A stretch of DNA of 64,000 bases from Cristatella mucedo (Eukaryota; Bryozoa; Phylactolaemata; Cristatellidae). The notes below the pieces were generated by a model. That model searched no databases. It saw only the letters and a program-made list of their open reading frames with translations, and was not told the DNA's origin. Positions 23,660 to 34,259 of the stretch are shown piece after piece (within the stretch, counting starts at the first letter, position 1; each line of letters opens with the position of its first letter). Made by a program: the position numbers and the translations under genes. The stretch spans positions 2,017,001 through 2,081,000 of the forward strand of contig WPIO01000048.1 in NCBI GenBank assembly GCA_009760855.2. Direction: 5' to 3'.

Positions 23660-23732
23660 CTATAACACACACACACACACATACATCGCCAGTAACCTAT
23701 AACACACACACACATACATAGCTGGCTGCTTA
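23660..23732. repeat. (CA)n with a duplicated exon edge
   Basis: CGCCAGTAACCTATAACACA and its CA run occur twice in tandem, so the acceptor region of the Elongin C-like exon was duplicated by microsatellite instability. Confidence 0.85.
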
Positions 23733-23874
23733 ACGTCTTGTCTGGGGAGTCCATGCACTGCTATGCAATCTAGTAACTGCAGAGCATCAGACTATTCGTC
23801 AATGAACGAGCTGTATTCAAGGTTATAACGAAACTAAATCGTGATTCTACGATTGATTAAGCATCTACAGCCTC

Positions 23875-24010
23875 TCGGAGACACTGACCGGCAGAGGCAT
23901 TGCGACAGGTATCCAAGCGAACTTTGCAAGCGAGAATCTAGGCCATATCTTGGTCGAAGCCACAAGGCTGCCTTCAAGGTCTCTGGAAGAAATCCATTAC
24001 GCTAATTTAA
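23875..24010 (-). repeat. non-coding flank shared by the Elongin C-like duplications (copy 1)
   Basis: The segment around GAGAATCTAGGCCATATC, followed by CTTGGTCGAAGCC and GGCTGCCTTC, matches 33700-33790, which lies at the corresponding place beside Elongin C-like copy 2. A shorter related piece lies at 40935-40985. This shows that the duplicated block reached several hundred bases beyond the exon. Confidence 0.55.
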
Positions 24011-25034
24011 ACTTTGTAATAAAATAAAGAATAATTTCACATCACGCTTGCTCCAAGACTTTCTTTGTCTCTATCACTTTAATCCACCGATGCCATATAC
24101 TGAGCAGGTGTGACACAAGAAGGGCTATAGCAACTGGTCCGCCATTGCACATGGTTCACCTGCTCACCTCCGATGGCCTTTAAAGGTATTTGGTTTTATT
24201 GCGGTGCTACACAAGCAGCTTACGTTTATTATACGATTCACAGTGGAACAAGTGCACAACAAATGTGACTCTTTGAAATATGGCTGCTTTTTTGACGTGA
24301 AAAACGGATACTTAAAACACAAAATTTAGCAACAAAAGCCTGTGAATGCGGCTGAATGTTGACGAGGTACTCATAACATCTGTATTCTCAACAAAATATT
24401 TTTGTCATTGGTATTAACTAGCATATTTTGTCCTACTCAGGTGTAAGATTTTGGCGTTGATGTTTTGCACGCGTACGGAGCTCCACCGAGCAAATCAAGT
24501 CACCGCTTGTATCTTGAAAATCGTGGTACCGAGTCTAGTCTGATCTCATCGAAAATTGACTTCTTTGACACCAAATAGTGGCAGTCTATAGCTTTTTATT
24601 TTTCTACATCGATGGCAGCTTTACATCTACCTCTCCTTCTGTATCTCTTTAGCATGATTGCTAAATTCGCGCGTGTCAAAAGTTGATCTGGGCCGTCTCG
24701 TACATCCATTATATGATGTTCCGGTGACTGACAACTACGACTGCCCATTGGTAAGCAATGCACATTAAGAGCTTGTAAGACTGACTGCGAGCAGCTGCTT
24801 CCAATGCCAAGCTTTCTGTAAAAACAAAATACAGGCTACAAAGCTGCTTACCAGCTTGCCGCTCATTTCTCCCGCTTGGGTGTCACGGTTCTTCTTGCTT
24901 TCCGTTGTCGCTTCGACGCTTCAACGAAAACGTAAAATTAGGCTGCACTTATCGCTGTACTTTTCCCAAAGCCTACGAAGTGAAGACTTTCATGAGGATC
25001 TCACGCGCTCAAGCAAATTTGTCTGAAGTCGCTG
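24011..25034. other. no feature recognised
   Basis: No coding or repeat signal seen. Confidence 0.35.
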
Positions 25035-26576
25035 CGTACAACATACTGAAACGTTTATACTTACCGCGTTAAACGAAAGATCCCTCAAGCATATTGAAAA
25101 TATAACCGCTCTAGTATTGTACGACACGAAAACTCTGAGCCGACAACCGGGTGTAAAGTACAGTAGAGGCAGTTGAGGATGATTTCATGAGATGTCTCAC
25201 GCACTCAAGCAAATTTGCTGCGGCCGCTACGATTCGTAATCGTACCGCACTTCTTTTTTCCGGTGAGACAATTAGAAGTGAAGCCAGGCCAAAGCAAAGG
25301 AATTCAATACACGCCTATCTTTTTGGCAGTTGAGTTACGTTCGACTCATGCAATCCGTCGTTTTCCCCATTGAAAAAGGAAGCCAGTGTACATATTTTCC
25401 TCTATAGGTTGGTTCTGTTTCCTTTATACACGTGAAGCTTTAAAAATACTTCACTCGACTCTTGAGTCTCGACTCTCGACTCTTGAGAAATGCATCGTCC
25501 CCAACAGTTTTTCGAGAACGGTACATGTATCGTGTCATAACTAATAAAAAACTAATACATTTACCAATGTCTTCGTGAAGAATTTACTTAAAAAATATGC
25601 GCTTAAAAGAAATCTTACTAAATTTTAAAAGGTTTCATCGCGTTTACTAGGTGCTAGTAAATATAAATAACAAATGAGTAATAAATAATAATAATAAGTG
25701 ATAGTTCTTAAATAAGTAAATAAATTTACATTCCTCATTGTTTTTAAATGACAGCCTCCAAGGTCTCTTAATGACACATTCTTTACTTTATATATTCAAT
25801 AAAATATACTGCCGTCAAAAGCACTGCTTCAAGAATCAAAGGCAAAAAGTATTCATTTAAATTTTCCGAGTGGGCTCGGAAATTCTATCAAGTTTACTGT
25901 CATGAATAACAGGCGATAAAGCGTCAGGAAATGTTTAAAGAAGCACCTGGTTAATGATTTCAGATAGTACTTGAGAATTAGTCAGTTGTAAAGCAGGGTA
26001 GCAGCACGGAGGAAAGCATGTATATTGCATGCAACATATAACATATATCATGTACATTTCTCGTTCCCCACGTCACTGGTCTTGGGTTCAAGCCCTGCAG
26101 ATTTCTACGAATATATACTAATATGCATATTTTCAAAACTAGGCTATTTTAGACTTCGTCTCATGGTTTGGCATGCTATTGCAGAAAATAGTCTGCACAG
26201 GAGCGTTGCTGAACTCAATTCTGTTTTTCTCTCATTTTAAATGAAAAACTCGCTTTTAAAAACTACAGCAGTAGTTAACGTTGACTACCCGTTGCTTTCA
26301 ACTTTGTGACATTGAAATAGGAACGACCGCCAACCAAATTACTAAACTAGGTAACTCTGGGTTATAAGGAAATCGCTACTCACTAATACAAAGTTTCCTG
26401 AATGTTCACATTTTTAGCGACAGACACGGTAATACAGTAATTTCCGATCATGCAGACACTTGAGGCAGTGCGCTATTCTATAGGCACGGCGATGGCCTTC
26501 GTTTGCTTCCGCAAACTGTGGCTAATTCGCGTGAAGTGCATACCTGCGTAAAGTGAAGCCCAGCTGACGGCGTGTA
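25035..26576 (+). mobile_element. unclassified repeat family D, copy 3
   Basis: The longest copy. It matches D copy 2 in reverse for its first kilobase, and D copy 1 for its end (CAAACTAGGTAACTCTGGGT region through GCCCAGCTGACGGCGTGT). The embedded SINE-1 is reduced to about 40 bp around 26065-26105. A local TAATAA-rich tract lies at 25660-25710. Confidence 0.55.
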
Positions 26577-27014
26577 GCCGTGAAGCGAGTGCTTTGCGCC
26601 TGCTGCTGCAGATCTTACATGTCCCGACCTGCGCTTTCCGGAAGTGACTGGCAGAAAGCGTGCGGCGTGGACGACAATAGATTGATTTGTTTTATTTGTA
26701 TGCGGTTTAAACTAAGTTAAATTTTTAATGTACTCGTTGGAGAAGAGAAAATTTCGAGCCGTTTTTGACTAGCCACGATTATTTTAAACTTCAGATTGGA
26801 TTCGTGTCCTGGCTCTCGCAAGTTCCCGCTTCCTAGAAAATAATACGCCCTAACTTAGCTATAGTCGTTTTTTTTATTCGCGCCCATCCGCCAACGGAAA
26901 ATTCGGGCAAAGCTTCGCCACTCCGGCGCCGCGATGATTTTGCAGCGATGATACCGCGACCTGCGATGCAACTGCAAACGTCCAGTAACGATTAATGCGG
27001 AAAGGGATTTTTCA
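26577..27014. other. no feature recognised
   Basis: Nothing identifiable. Confidence 0.4.
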
Positions 27015-27582
27015 CCATAACCCCAGGCTAAGCATCGTACCATCCGCTTTGCGGAATCTAACCTTTTATCCATACTTCGTACAAATCTCAAATCCTTTAT
27101 AGACCTTACCTTTAGGTGGTGAGCTCTCAGAGCCTGGAACGCACTCCTGCCTTGCGTCACGACATCTCCTGACTTGACTACATTTAAAAGAAACTAAAAA
27201 CTCGTCTATTTGGAGAATGTGCCTGTAGTTCGTGTGCTCCCAAAGATTGGAACTCGCTCCCGACTTCCGTCATGGTCATCCCCTGACTTGACCAGATTTA
27301 AAAGGAATCAAAAACGCACCTATTTATGACAGCATTTAGTAGGTCCCTGTGATTCGTCATTATGTACTTATACGTGCTGACACTTTTGCATGCTGCCACT
27401 AACTACGCTTGCATGCTGACCCTGCGCATTCCATCCCTAACCATGTTATTCTTATTGCGTATTGAGCATGCTACCACTAACCACTCGATCGTGTTTCCTT
27501 GGCAGCAAATGTAAAGTGCCTAGAAAGAGATTTTTAAGTTCTCTGAGGGCGCTTTATCAAGTGTATAATTATTATTATAACT
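27015..27582 (+). mobile_element. LINE-A 3' fragment with internal duplication
   Basis: AAGCATCGTACCATCCGCTT opens in the HQAKHRTTRFSES codons. The part around CTCCTGACTTGACTACATTT and GTTCGTGTGCTCCCAAAG is present twice (about 27110-27200 and 27215-27320), then the full 3' UTR and the (ATT)n tail. Confidence 0.85.
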
Positions 27583-27584
27583 AG

Positions 27585-27838
27585 TATTTATCGCAGCATT
27601 AAGTGGGTCCCTGAAATTCGTTCTTTTTGTTTATGCAAGCTGACACCTGTGCATGTTGCGACTAACCGTACTTACATGCTGACCCTGTGCATGTCAGCCC
27701 TAACCATGTTTTTCTTATTGTGTGGTTTTGAGCATGCTACCACTAACCGTTCGATCGAGCTTCCTCTGCAACCTTTGTAAAGTAGATAGTTCTCTGAGGG
27801 TGCTGCGTCATATGTATTATTTTTATTATTATTATCTC
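27585..27838 (+). mobile_element. LINE-A 3' end, tandem with the preceding copy
   Basis: A second 3' UTR and terminus begin directly behind the tail of the first (CGCAGCATTAAGTGGGTCCC to CTGAGGGTGCTGCGTC), ending in (ATT)n. Confidence 0.82.
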
Positions 27839-28164
27839 GTTAAGGTACACACCCGGACGATTTCTGCTGCTGCAGACTACGAACAAAAGAAATAATTAGC
27901 ACGCTGTAACGCTACCTACTTTTTGCGTCCTCTCGGATATACACAAATGGAGTTTATGTACTAGCGGTGACATAGCATTGAAACTATTTGCATTTTCTTT
28001 ATCAAGGACTTCCTGTCGGTGCCCTTAATGGCGCGCAGCGAGAGCAGAATTCAAAATCTCGTCTGGTCTTTCGTCATAGGCGTGGCAGCCAACTTGCACT
28101 CCCGAGTGAGCTTCACTCACTCCCTAATAAATGTCCTCCAATCGACTTCACGCTCCTCTCTGTA

Positions 28165-29150
28165 GCGTACAGGCTACTTCACTTGCTCGCACCAGCGCAC
28201 CATCCACGTGCTCCTTCTTCTTGCCGTTCCATCGTGCAGCACTTCCATTGGCAGCACTCGCTCTTCTGCTCGCCTCTCTTCGCTGTTTACAACATTAACA
28301 TCTTGTCGTACTCCTGTCTGAGTTCCTCTGACTCGCTACGCACCAGCACACCATCCGTGCTGCTTCTTCACCGAGCAGCATCTTTATTTGCAGCACTCGC
28401 TCTTCTGCTCGCCGTCTCTTCGTTGTTTATAAGGTTAGCATTTCATTCGGATCGTCTAGTCGTATTCGAGTCTCGAGGATTTCACCTTTTTCTAAAGCCC
28501 GCAATTCACTTTCAGATTTTGTCACCGTCTGCATTTACTTTGCGGCACTCAAGTCTTACCTAACTGCGTCTCTATCCCGCTCACCTTGCCTTGTGCACAC
28601 TCGTGCACTGGTCTTTTGCTCCTGCGTGCTCTGCGTCCTTAAGCGTGCATGACTTGGCAAAAACTATCAACAAGAAGAATGGCTAACCAGCGGCCCCGAT
28701 GGACTTACTTTGTGCTTTTTCACGCAAGTCATAGCGTTGCACCTGCTACGTGTTGCGCGCACGGTACAGAGCGCGTCATCGACTCTAGGGAGCTGATTCT
28801 CTTGCAGACAGCTGTAAATTGTACAATATAACTGTAGTTTATTCGCTTAAGGCGCTACGCAAGCGATCAAACGATATTTTAGCTAATAGGATAACACGAT
28901 CCGCCGCCTAACGAGTGCAACATACTGTCCGAATGGCATCGATAAGGAAGACACGGCTTACCGCCGTTCGAGCGCTTCGAACTGTCCGAACGGCACACGC
29001 TGGAACGGAACAGTTGCACCAACCAGCCTTTTTAAGCGATCAGATAGTTTTACATTCGTCGTCTCCTCATAGAATTGTCAGTTTGTCGGATCCTTCTCGC
29101 CGAGAGAGAGGTGCCTAGTCTTCGACGCGATCTTTGAGCTCAGAATTAAC
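28165..29150 (+). mobile_element. unclassified repeat family C, copy 3
   Basis: The longest copy. Its first part is an imperfect tandem duplicate of about 180 bp (28165-28300 and 28345-28440, each with CACTCGCTCTTCTGCTCGCC). A 191-codon frame at 27988-28563 spans this duplication and is not matched in the other copies. The 60-codon frame at 28649 is. Confidence 0.55.
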
Positions 29151-29784
29151 AAAGTTTTTTTTTCAAAGGGCACTTGCAATTGCACGTCCAAGAATCGGAA
29201 AAGGCGGCTCATTGTGCTTAACTACTTTAAAGATGCCCGGATGGCAGGATTCTTGAGGGGGGACGCTATTTGGGGGAGTGTCGCGGAGCGCATCGCAGCC
29301 GTAGCGTTTGAGGCTCGCTCCTGCTTGGAGTCGCCTTACGAGGCAGACGGCAAGGCAAATCTATGTGCTCGCTTCCGCAGAGTCCTTGAGCATGAGTGAT
29401 CGCATATAGTGTCGCACGTCGCGCCCTTTGCACCCTGCCGCCGCCGCCGCTGAATGAACGCCACGGATCTCGTCTTTCGCCGTATTCAAAGCAGGAAGCA
29501 AATTTCAGAGTTCAGAATATGAAAATGCGAGTTAGTTCGTGCGCGAATGATCTGACTTGCGAGCGAGAACACTTCCTACTAAGCTAAATTTGATGCCGAA
29601 GCGCCAATAATACGCCTGAGCTCGATTACTCGGCTGGCGCCGCGTTTTACGCCCGAAAGAAGAAACGCAGACACGCAGCAGCGTACTGACTGCAGTCGGA
29701 TTTCATAAGGACAATATAGATAGCACTGAAACTAAATTGCTCCACTCCGCTTTATTCGTTCTGCTCAGCTTCTTGGTGAACGTT
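29151..29784. other. unannotated, partly GC-rich
   Basis: Short frames at 29214-29587 lack any domain signature. Confidence 0.35.
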
Positions 29785-30217
29785 TCACCCTACGAACCTC
29801 TGGAGAAGGTGCCTTTAGTTCGTTTGCTCTCAAAGCCAGTAACTCACTTCCGACTTGCATCACGACATCCCCCGACTTAACCACACTTAACCACACTTAA
29901 CCACAAAAGAAATAAAAAAACGAACCTATTTATGACAGAATTTACATACTGACTTACAAAAAGAAACTAACAAGACATCTATTTATAAAAGTATTTATTA
30001 GGTCTGAGCTATTCGTTCGTTCTTTATGTGCTTAGCCGTTCTGACACATTCATGCTGCCACTAACCATACTTCATGTCACCTCTAACCATGTTATTCTTG
30101 CAGTTATTGAGCATGCTACCACTAACTATTCGATCGTGCTTTCTGTGCACCAAATTTAAAGTGCATAGAAAAAGATTCTCTGAGGATGCTATATCAAATG
30201 TGTTATTATTTTTACTA
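29785..30217 (+). mobile_element. LINE-A 3' fragment
   Basis: It starts in the codons for the FVRLLPKPGTPS-like overlap region (GTGCCTTTAGTTCGTTTGCT), has a small tandem ACTTAACCAC expansion, then the 3' UTR and terminus CTCTGAGGATGCTATATC. Confidence 0.82.
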
Positions 30218-30219
30218 TT

Positions 30220-30330
30220 TAAGGGTTTCACATGTGCTACATGAGCTCGAGCCCACGACCACTGCAACACCTTGGTCGGGGCGAGCAACTTAACCTGTGG
30301 GCCAAACCAGCGTTTTCACTTCGTCAGCAA
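30220..30330 (-). mobile_element. SINE-2 directly behind a LINE-A tail
   Basis: Plus strand GAGCTCGAGCCCACGACCAC is the reversed box B, followed by AGCAACTTAACCTGTGGGCC, the reversed box A region. Confidence 0.6.
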
Positions 30331-30339
30331 TGTTTTCGG

Positions 30340-30844
30340 TCTATTCGAGGCCATAATTGCATATATATATGTGTCAATAAACCGAGTTTATAGTGTCTAG
30401 TCAACTCATCCACGAAACAAAAAGCCGTGTTACGGCATAAATAGAACACATTATTGAGTCGAGACATGCTTGATCTGCCTTTGCTGCGGTTTCGCCACAT
30501 TTCCATGCTTGCTTATTTTCTGGGACAGCCGCGACATGAAGGCGCACGATCGCAAAGGGTTCTGGGTACAACGGACCGAGTTCCCAGTCGGGAAGGATAG
30601 CATTATGTGGGGCCGCTGGGAGACCCTCGGAAAGTACTGACGTCACCGCTGTGTGTAGATTTAAGCTTCGTCGAGCACCGTCTCGTGGCTCTAGAAAGTG
30701 ACTCAACACCTTTGAAGGACTTTCAAAATGTCTTTCCACTGCGCTCAGAGGCAAGGGTCAAAGCTTGCATCTTATATATAAAGTAGTATATGTTAACGTA
30801 AGTTCACCTTGCTGATTGGACATGTTAGAAAAATTGGTTAAAGT
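30340..30844. other. no feature recognised
   Basis: A 117-codon minus-strand frame (30401-30754) has no family signature and is probably chance. Confidence 0.35.
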
Positions 30845-32250
30845 TTTATCTGTTGCTTTCACACATACCAGCTCTATCCTAAAATGGCTGATTCCTCGCT
30901 ACTGGAGTGGGGGAGAGGAGCACGGGGCAGTGCGTTACCTTGGCAAGATATGAAGTAATGCGAAAACGCAATGACAGACATGCGTGCAGAAGTCGTAGCT
31001 ATTCAAGTGTTCTGCAGGTTTCCGCCAAATTATCGGGATTGCAAACTTCTTAATAATAAAAGCCTGGATATTATTGCAGACCTATATGGAAACAAGTCAG
31101 GTAGCGCGACGGAGCTTCAGCAACCGTTTTAAAAAATATTTGACACAAGTGGCGTTGCGATTTATCGACGCTGTATTGTAGAATTTATATTGGCCGCATA
31201 TTATGTCTGAGTAATGATGATTGAAGACCATGGTTCTGTCGCCCATTCAGCCTTTGATTCCGTTCCCGTCAACCTTTGACCACATACACCTCTTTGTACT
31301 GTTAGGTGGGCGCGTTCTCAAACTATTAAATTGCAAGGAAGGCTGCAATTATCCAAACATCGAAAAATACCTCAGGTGGGATGTTTAAGTCTTGCGGCGG
31401 GTGATCCCGCAAGACTTGGTAGTATGCTCTGTGACAAAAATAGTCGCACAATTTCTTCAGGACAGCAGCTCTACAACAAATTCTATACCGGAATGATAAC
31501 TTTATATATAATAAGAACTAGTTTGCATAACTCCCAAGAACGATTTTCTTGAAAGATACCTTTCTAATTTTGATCACCTAAAACCCACCATCTTAATGAA
31601 TCTCACGCCCACCTTCGATCCTAGGAAGACCCTTAGAACAGCTTGGAAAAGCTCAGGCAGTGTTGTACTTAAATATAAAATAAATAAATAATTAATAATA
31701 AATAAAAATAAATATATTAAATATATAAGTATATTAAATATATTAATACAAGCCATCAAGAGCACTGATTCGAAGGACCCGTGGTCAGGATTCTAAAAGC
31801 AATCCCGCACATGGAAGCACGCTCAGAACTCTGGTATTGCATAGGTAAAGGTGAGCGGAACAAATGTTTTTAGGAGAGTGACAGATGATACAGGGTCATT
31901 GCAGGTGGTTGAAAAAGTTCAATGTAAGTTCCAGACTTGGTATTAATGTGAACTGAAGGCCAGATCAGCACTTTTAACAAAACTTACTGGTAGCAATAGC
32001 AGCACAGCCAGTTTTCAAGAGCGCAAGGGGAAGAGTGAGGAGATAAAATAGGCTGTGTATAGTATTCACGTCTTACGATTCGAAGGCCCAGAAAAAAGCC
32101 TGTTTTAGGCGTGTTTTGGCAGTGATTTTTGTGAGCGCCCGAGTCTCATGTATGACATGCTCCGGCGGAGTCGATAGTGAACGTTACCCATACCAACTTC
32201 GAAATCACACTTTGTCTGCCTATAATTAAAGAGGTAATTGCTGCGTTCTT
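30845..32250 (+). mobile_element. unclassified repeat family R, copy 3 (longest)
   Basis: It continues past the point where copies 1 and 2 are cut by LINE-A. Its distal part (GGACCCGTGGTCAGGATTCT, GGTGAGCGGAACAAATG and so on) is shared with 39690-40240 and 40980-41110. An AAT/TAAA-rich tract is at 31668-31750 and an 11-bp perfect hairpin at 31387-31417. No transposase or RT motif is visible. Confidence 0.6.
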
Positions 32251-32778
32251 AAGAGGTAGCTAGTCATTGGCGCGCATTTTCAACCGAGTGGTTATATTAA
32301 TTGGTTCACTATACATTTTACAACGCAATGCTTACAAGTGTTAATGCTTTGCTCAGCCCGAAAAGAAAGGGGCTGCCAGCAGGCGGTCAGCACCCATTGT
32401 AGCGTTAGTTCACTTCACTTATAGGTGACGTCAAACAATGCAAAGTATAGCGCTCGTCCTACATGTGCTGCCTAAGCAGTTCGTCGCTCGCTCGCATTTT
32501 GGCATTTCTGACTTGCGAAAGAGGAGAGCGTACTACTCTGGCCATTTAGAAAACAACCATTGCAGCTTGCAGCTGTCCAATATTGGAGCACGTGCAGCTG
32601 GGTCCGCATTCCGCAAGCCATATGCCAAATGCCGCGCACGCATATGCCGCCTATGCACATACACATGCCGTACATGCATATCCTCATCAACCTAACGATG
32701 ACGAGACTTGTTATCGATGTCTCAGGCGCGCCTTTTCACCGAAATCAAGCGTGCTAATAGCAAGTCTCTCGGATGCTT
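32251..32778. other. no feature recognised
   Basis: A CATATGCC/CACATGCC-rich simple stretch at 32615-32695 gives His/Met/Cys-rich artefact frames. Confidence 0.4.
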
Positions 32779-32993
32779 AATGATAATAATAATGCACTTG
32801 ATAAAGCGCCCTCAGAGAATAATCTCTTCCTAGGCGCCTTAAATTTGCTGCAAAGGGAAGCGCGATTGAACGGTGAGTAATATCATGCTTGATAAAAATG
32901 AATAACATGGTTAGGGGTGAAATGCACAGGGTCAGCATGCAAATGTGGTTAGTGGCAGCATGCACAGTGGCAGCACGCATAAGCACAATGCTT
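32779..32993 (-). mobile_element. LINE-A 3' end
   Basis: Plus strand TGATAATAATAATGCACTTG, then AAAGCGCCCTCAGAGAATAA, continuing through the reversed 3' UTR to GGCAGCACGCATAAGCAC. Confidence 0.88.
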
Positions 32994-33021
32994 GCAATCT
33001 TTGCACGCTGCTCATACTTAC

Positions 33022-33197
33022 AAACACTCTAAGCGTATCGCGGTGACCTCATCGACAGACGGAGGAACTAGAACTTCGAGAATATTTCTAATAACCACTG
33101 ACGCCAATGCATACTCTCTCTTTAAAATGAATTCATGACCCTCCTTTGATACTAGCGTGATGTACATCGAGTTCTGACCCAAGCAGTCTCCAGCAAC
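33022..33197 (-). CDS. Elongin C-like exon, copy 2
   Basis: This is a minus-strand duplicate of the exon at 23481-23659, three bases (one codon) shorter and still open. It has a better acceptor (TGCGTGTTTCAG) and an optimal donor (GTAAGTAT). It encodes VAGDCLGQNSMYITLVSKEG then [20 protein letters not shown]. The GHEF-x-KREYAL core is intact. The glycine-proline loop that follows is replaced by EVLVPPSVDEVT, so the adaptor surface would differ. Flanking intron-like DNA is also shared with copy 1, which shows duplication at the DNA level. LINE-B and hAT insertions sit 40-500 bp upstream (minus-strand sense), at 33240-33655. No partner exons are recognisable nearby. Unlike true Elongin C, one of the most conserved eukaryotic proteins, both copies are diverged. 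Confidence 0.62.
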
Positions 33198-33239
33198 CTG
33201 AAACACGCAAGTACATTTCCGGCTGCATTATTTCTTGCC

Positions 33240-33655
33240 GCCGTAATGTAGTGTAAAGTATCTCCGTCTGTAAGTCCACAGAGACACAGACTGTGTGGGC
33301 TTGACGCAGGATAGTTGTCTATAGCAGCGGTTCCCAGCCTGCGGGTAGCGACCTCTTCGGGTTCGAACGACCCTTTCGCAGGGATCGCCTAAGACTATCG
33401 GAAAACACGCATTTCCACATTTTGCAAACAATAATTTTATGATTGGGGTCACCACAACATGAGGAAACGGTATTCAAAGGGTCGCGGCATTAGGAATGTC
33501 GAGAACCATTGGTCTATAGCTAGGAGCGCAGTTGAGGTAGTGAATAGCATGGAAGTAGCAGCTTAGCACGGATTGAAATTATGTGCCACAGTCCGCAGCA
33601 GGAGTGTAGACGTCGTTGCGTAAGAGTTGTAGAAGTGAGTTCCGGCGATTTTCGC
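33240..33655 (-). mobile_element. LINE-B 3' end carrying a hAT element
   Basis: AAGTATCTCCGTCTGTAAGT and TTGACGCAGGATAGTTG mark the reversed LINE-B terminus. It resumes after the hAT insert with GAGCGCAGTTGAGGTAGTGA and runs to the conserved GAAGTGAGTTCC. Confidence 0.8.
33325..33511. mobile_element. hAT (Charlie-type) miniature element, URR1/SPIN-like
   Basis: A 187-bp non-coding element bounded by a perfect 8-bp duplication GTCTATAG (33317-33324 and 33512-33519), as hAT transposases make. Ends are inverted: CAGCGGTTCCCAGC at the left, and CAATGGTTCTCGAC when the right end is read backwards. Internal blocks CGAACGACCCTTTCGCAGGG, ATCGCCTAAGACTATCGGAA and GGGGTCACCACAACATGAGG are, from my knowledge of the family, nearly those of vertebrate Charlie-type elements (rodent URR1 and the horizontally spread SPIN family). 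No transposase is encoded. Confidence 0.85.
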
Positions 33656-33790
33656 GGATGATTTCAGATGCCAGGTCTCACCTCACCTCAAGTAAGAATC
33701 TAAGCCACATTAAGGTCGAAGCTACTTGGCTGCCTCCATAACCTTCGCAAGAAATCTTATTGGTCCGTCATTCCGATTCATGTAAGGAAA
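33656..33790 (-). repeat. non-coding flank shared by the Elongin C-like duplications (copy 2)
   Basis: This is the counterpart of 23875-24010, now separated from its exon by the LINE-B and hAT insertions at 33240-33655. Part of it (GCCAGGTCTCACCTC) recurs at 40935-40985. Confidence 0.5.
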
Positions 33791-33925
33791 ACCTCTCGCG
33801 CGCGCGATACGCAACTAAAAAATATCTCTTTTTACTGAAACTCATGCTCGTGCAACGACGAATGAGAATCTTGCAAACGGCTGCCTACTTTTGACAATCG
33901 ATGACTGGTCTGCCCAACGTCAAGA

Positions 33926-34065
33926 CGAAGACAAATTTTGCTAACTCACGGCTCGTGCAGCGCTTAAACCACAACCGAAAAACAGAAGACAAATTTTGCG
34001 AACTCACGGGGATGTTAAGGTTTCGCTCACGCTAAAGCTATCGCTCGCGCAGCGCTTAAACCAAT
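33926..34065. repeat. short local duplication
   Basis: GACAAATTTTGC followed by AACTCACGG, and CGCAGCGCTTAAACCA-like blocks, each occur twice about 70-80 bp apart. Confidence 0.6.
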
Positions 34066-34259
34066 AGCCGTTTGCATGCAGGCATTCCCAGTAACAAAGT
34101 CAAGTCTTAACTCAACTTAATCTCAATCAATCTTAATCTCAACTGAGATTTGACTTTCAAGCCTCAAAATACTGGCAGCATATGACATTTAATTCGCGTA
34201 CTCGGGCGAGAGTTTTTTAATTTAGCATCCAAACATTTTAATGCAATTCGTTAACACAA

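Noticed and set aside
23481-33197. Elongin C-like exons as processed retrocopies
   Set aside because: Both are bounded by splice-like signals at identical phases and share intron-like flanks. There is no poly-A and no fused neighbouring exon.
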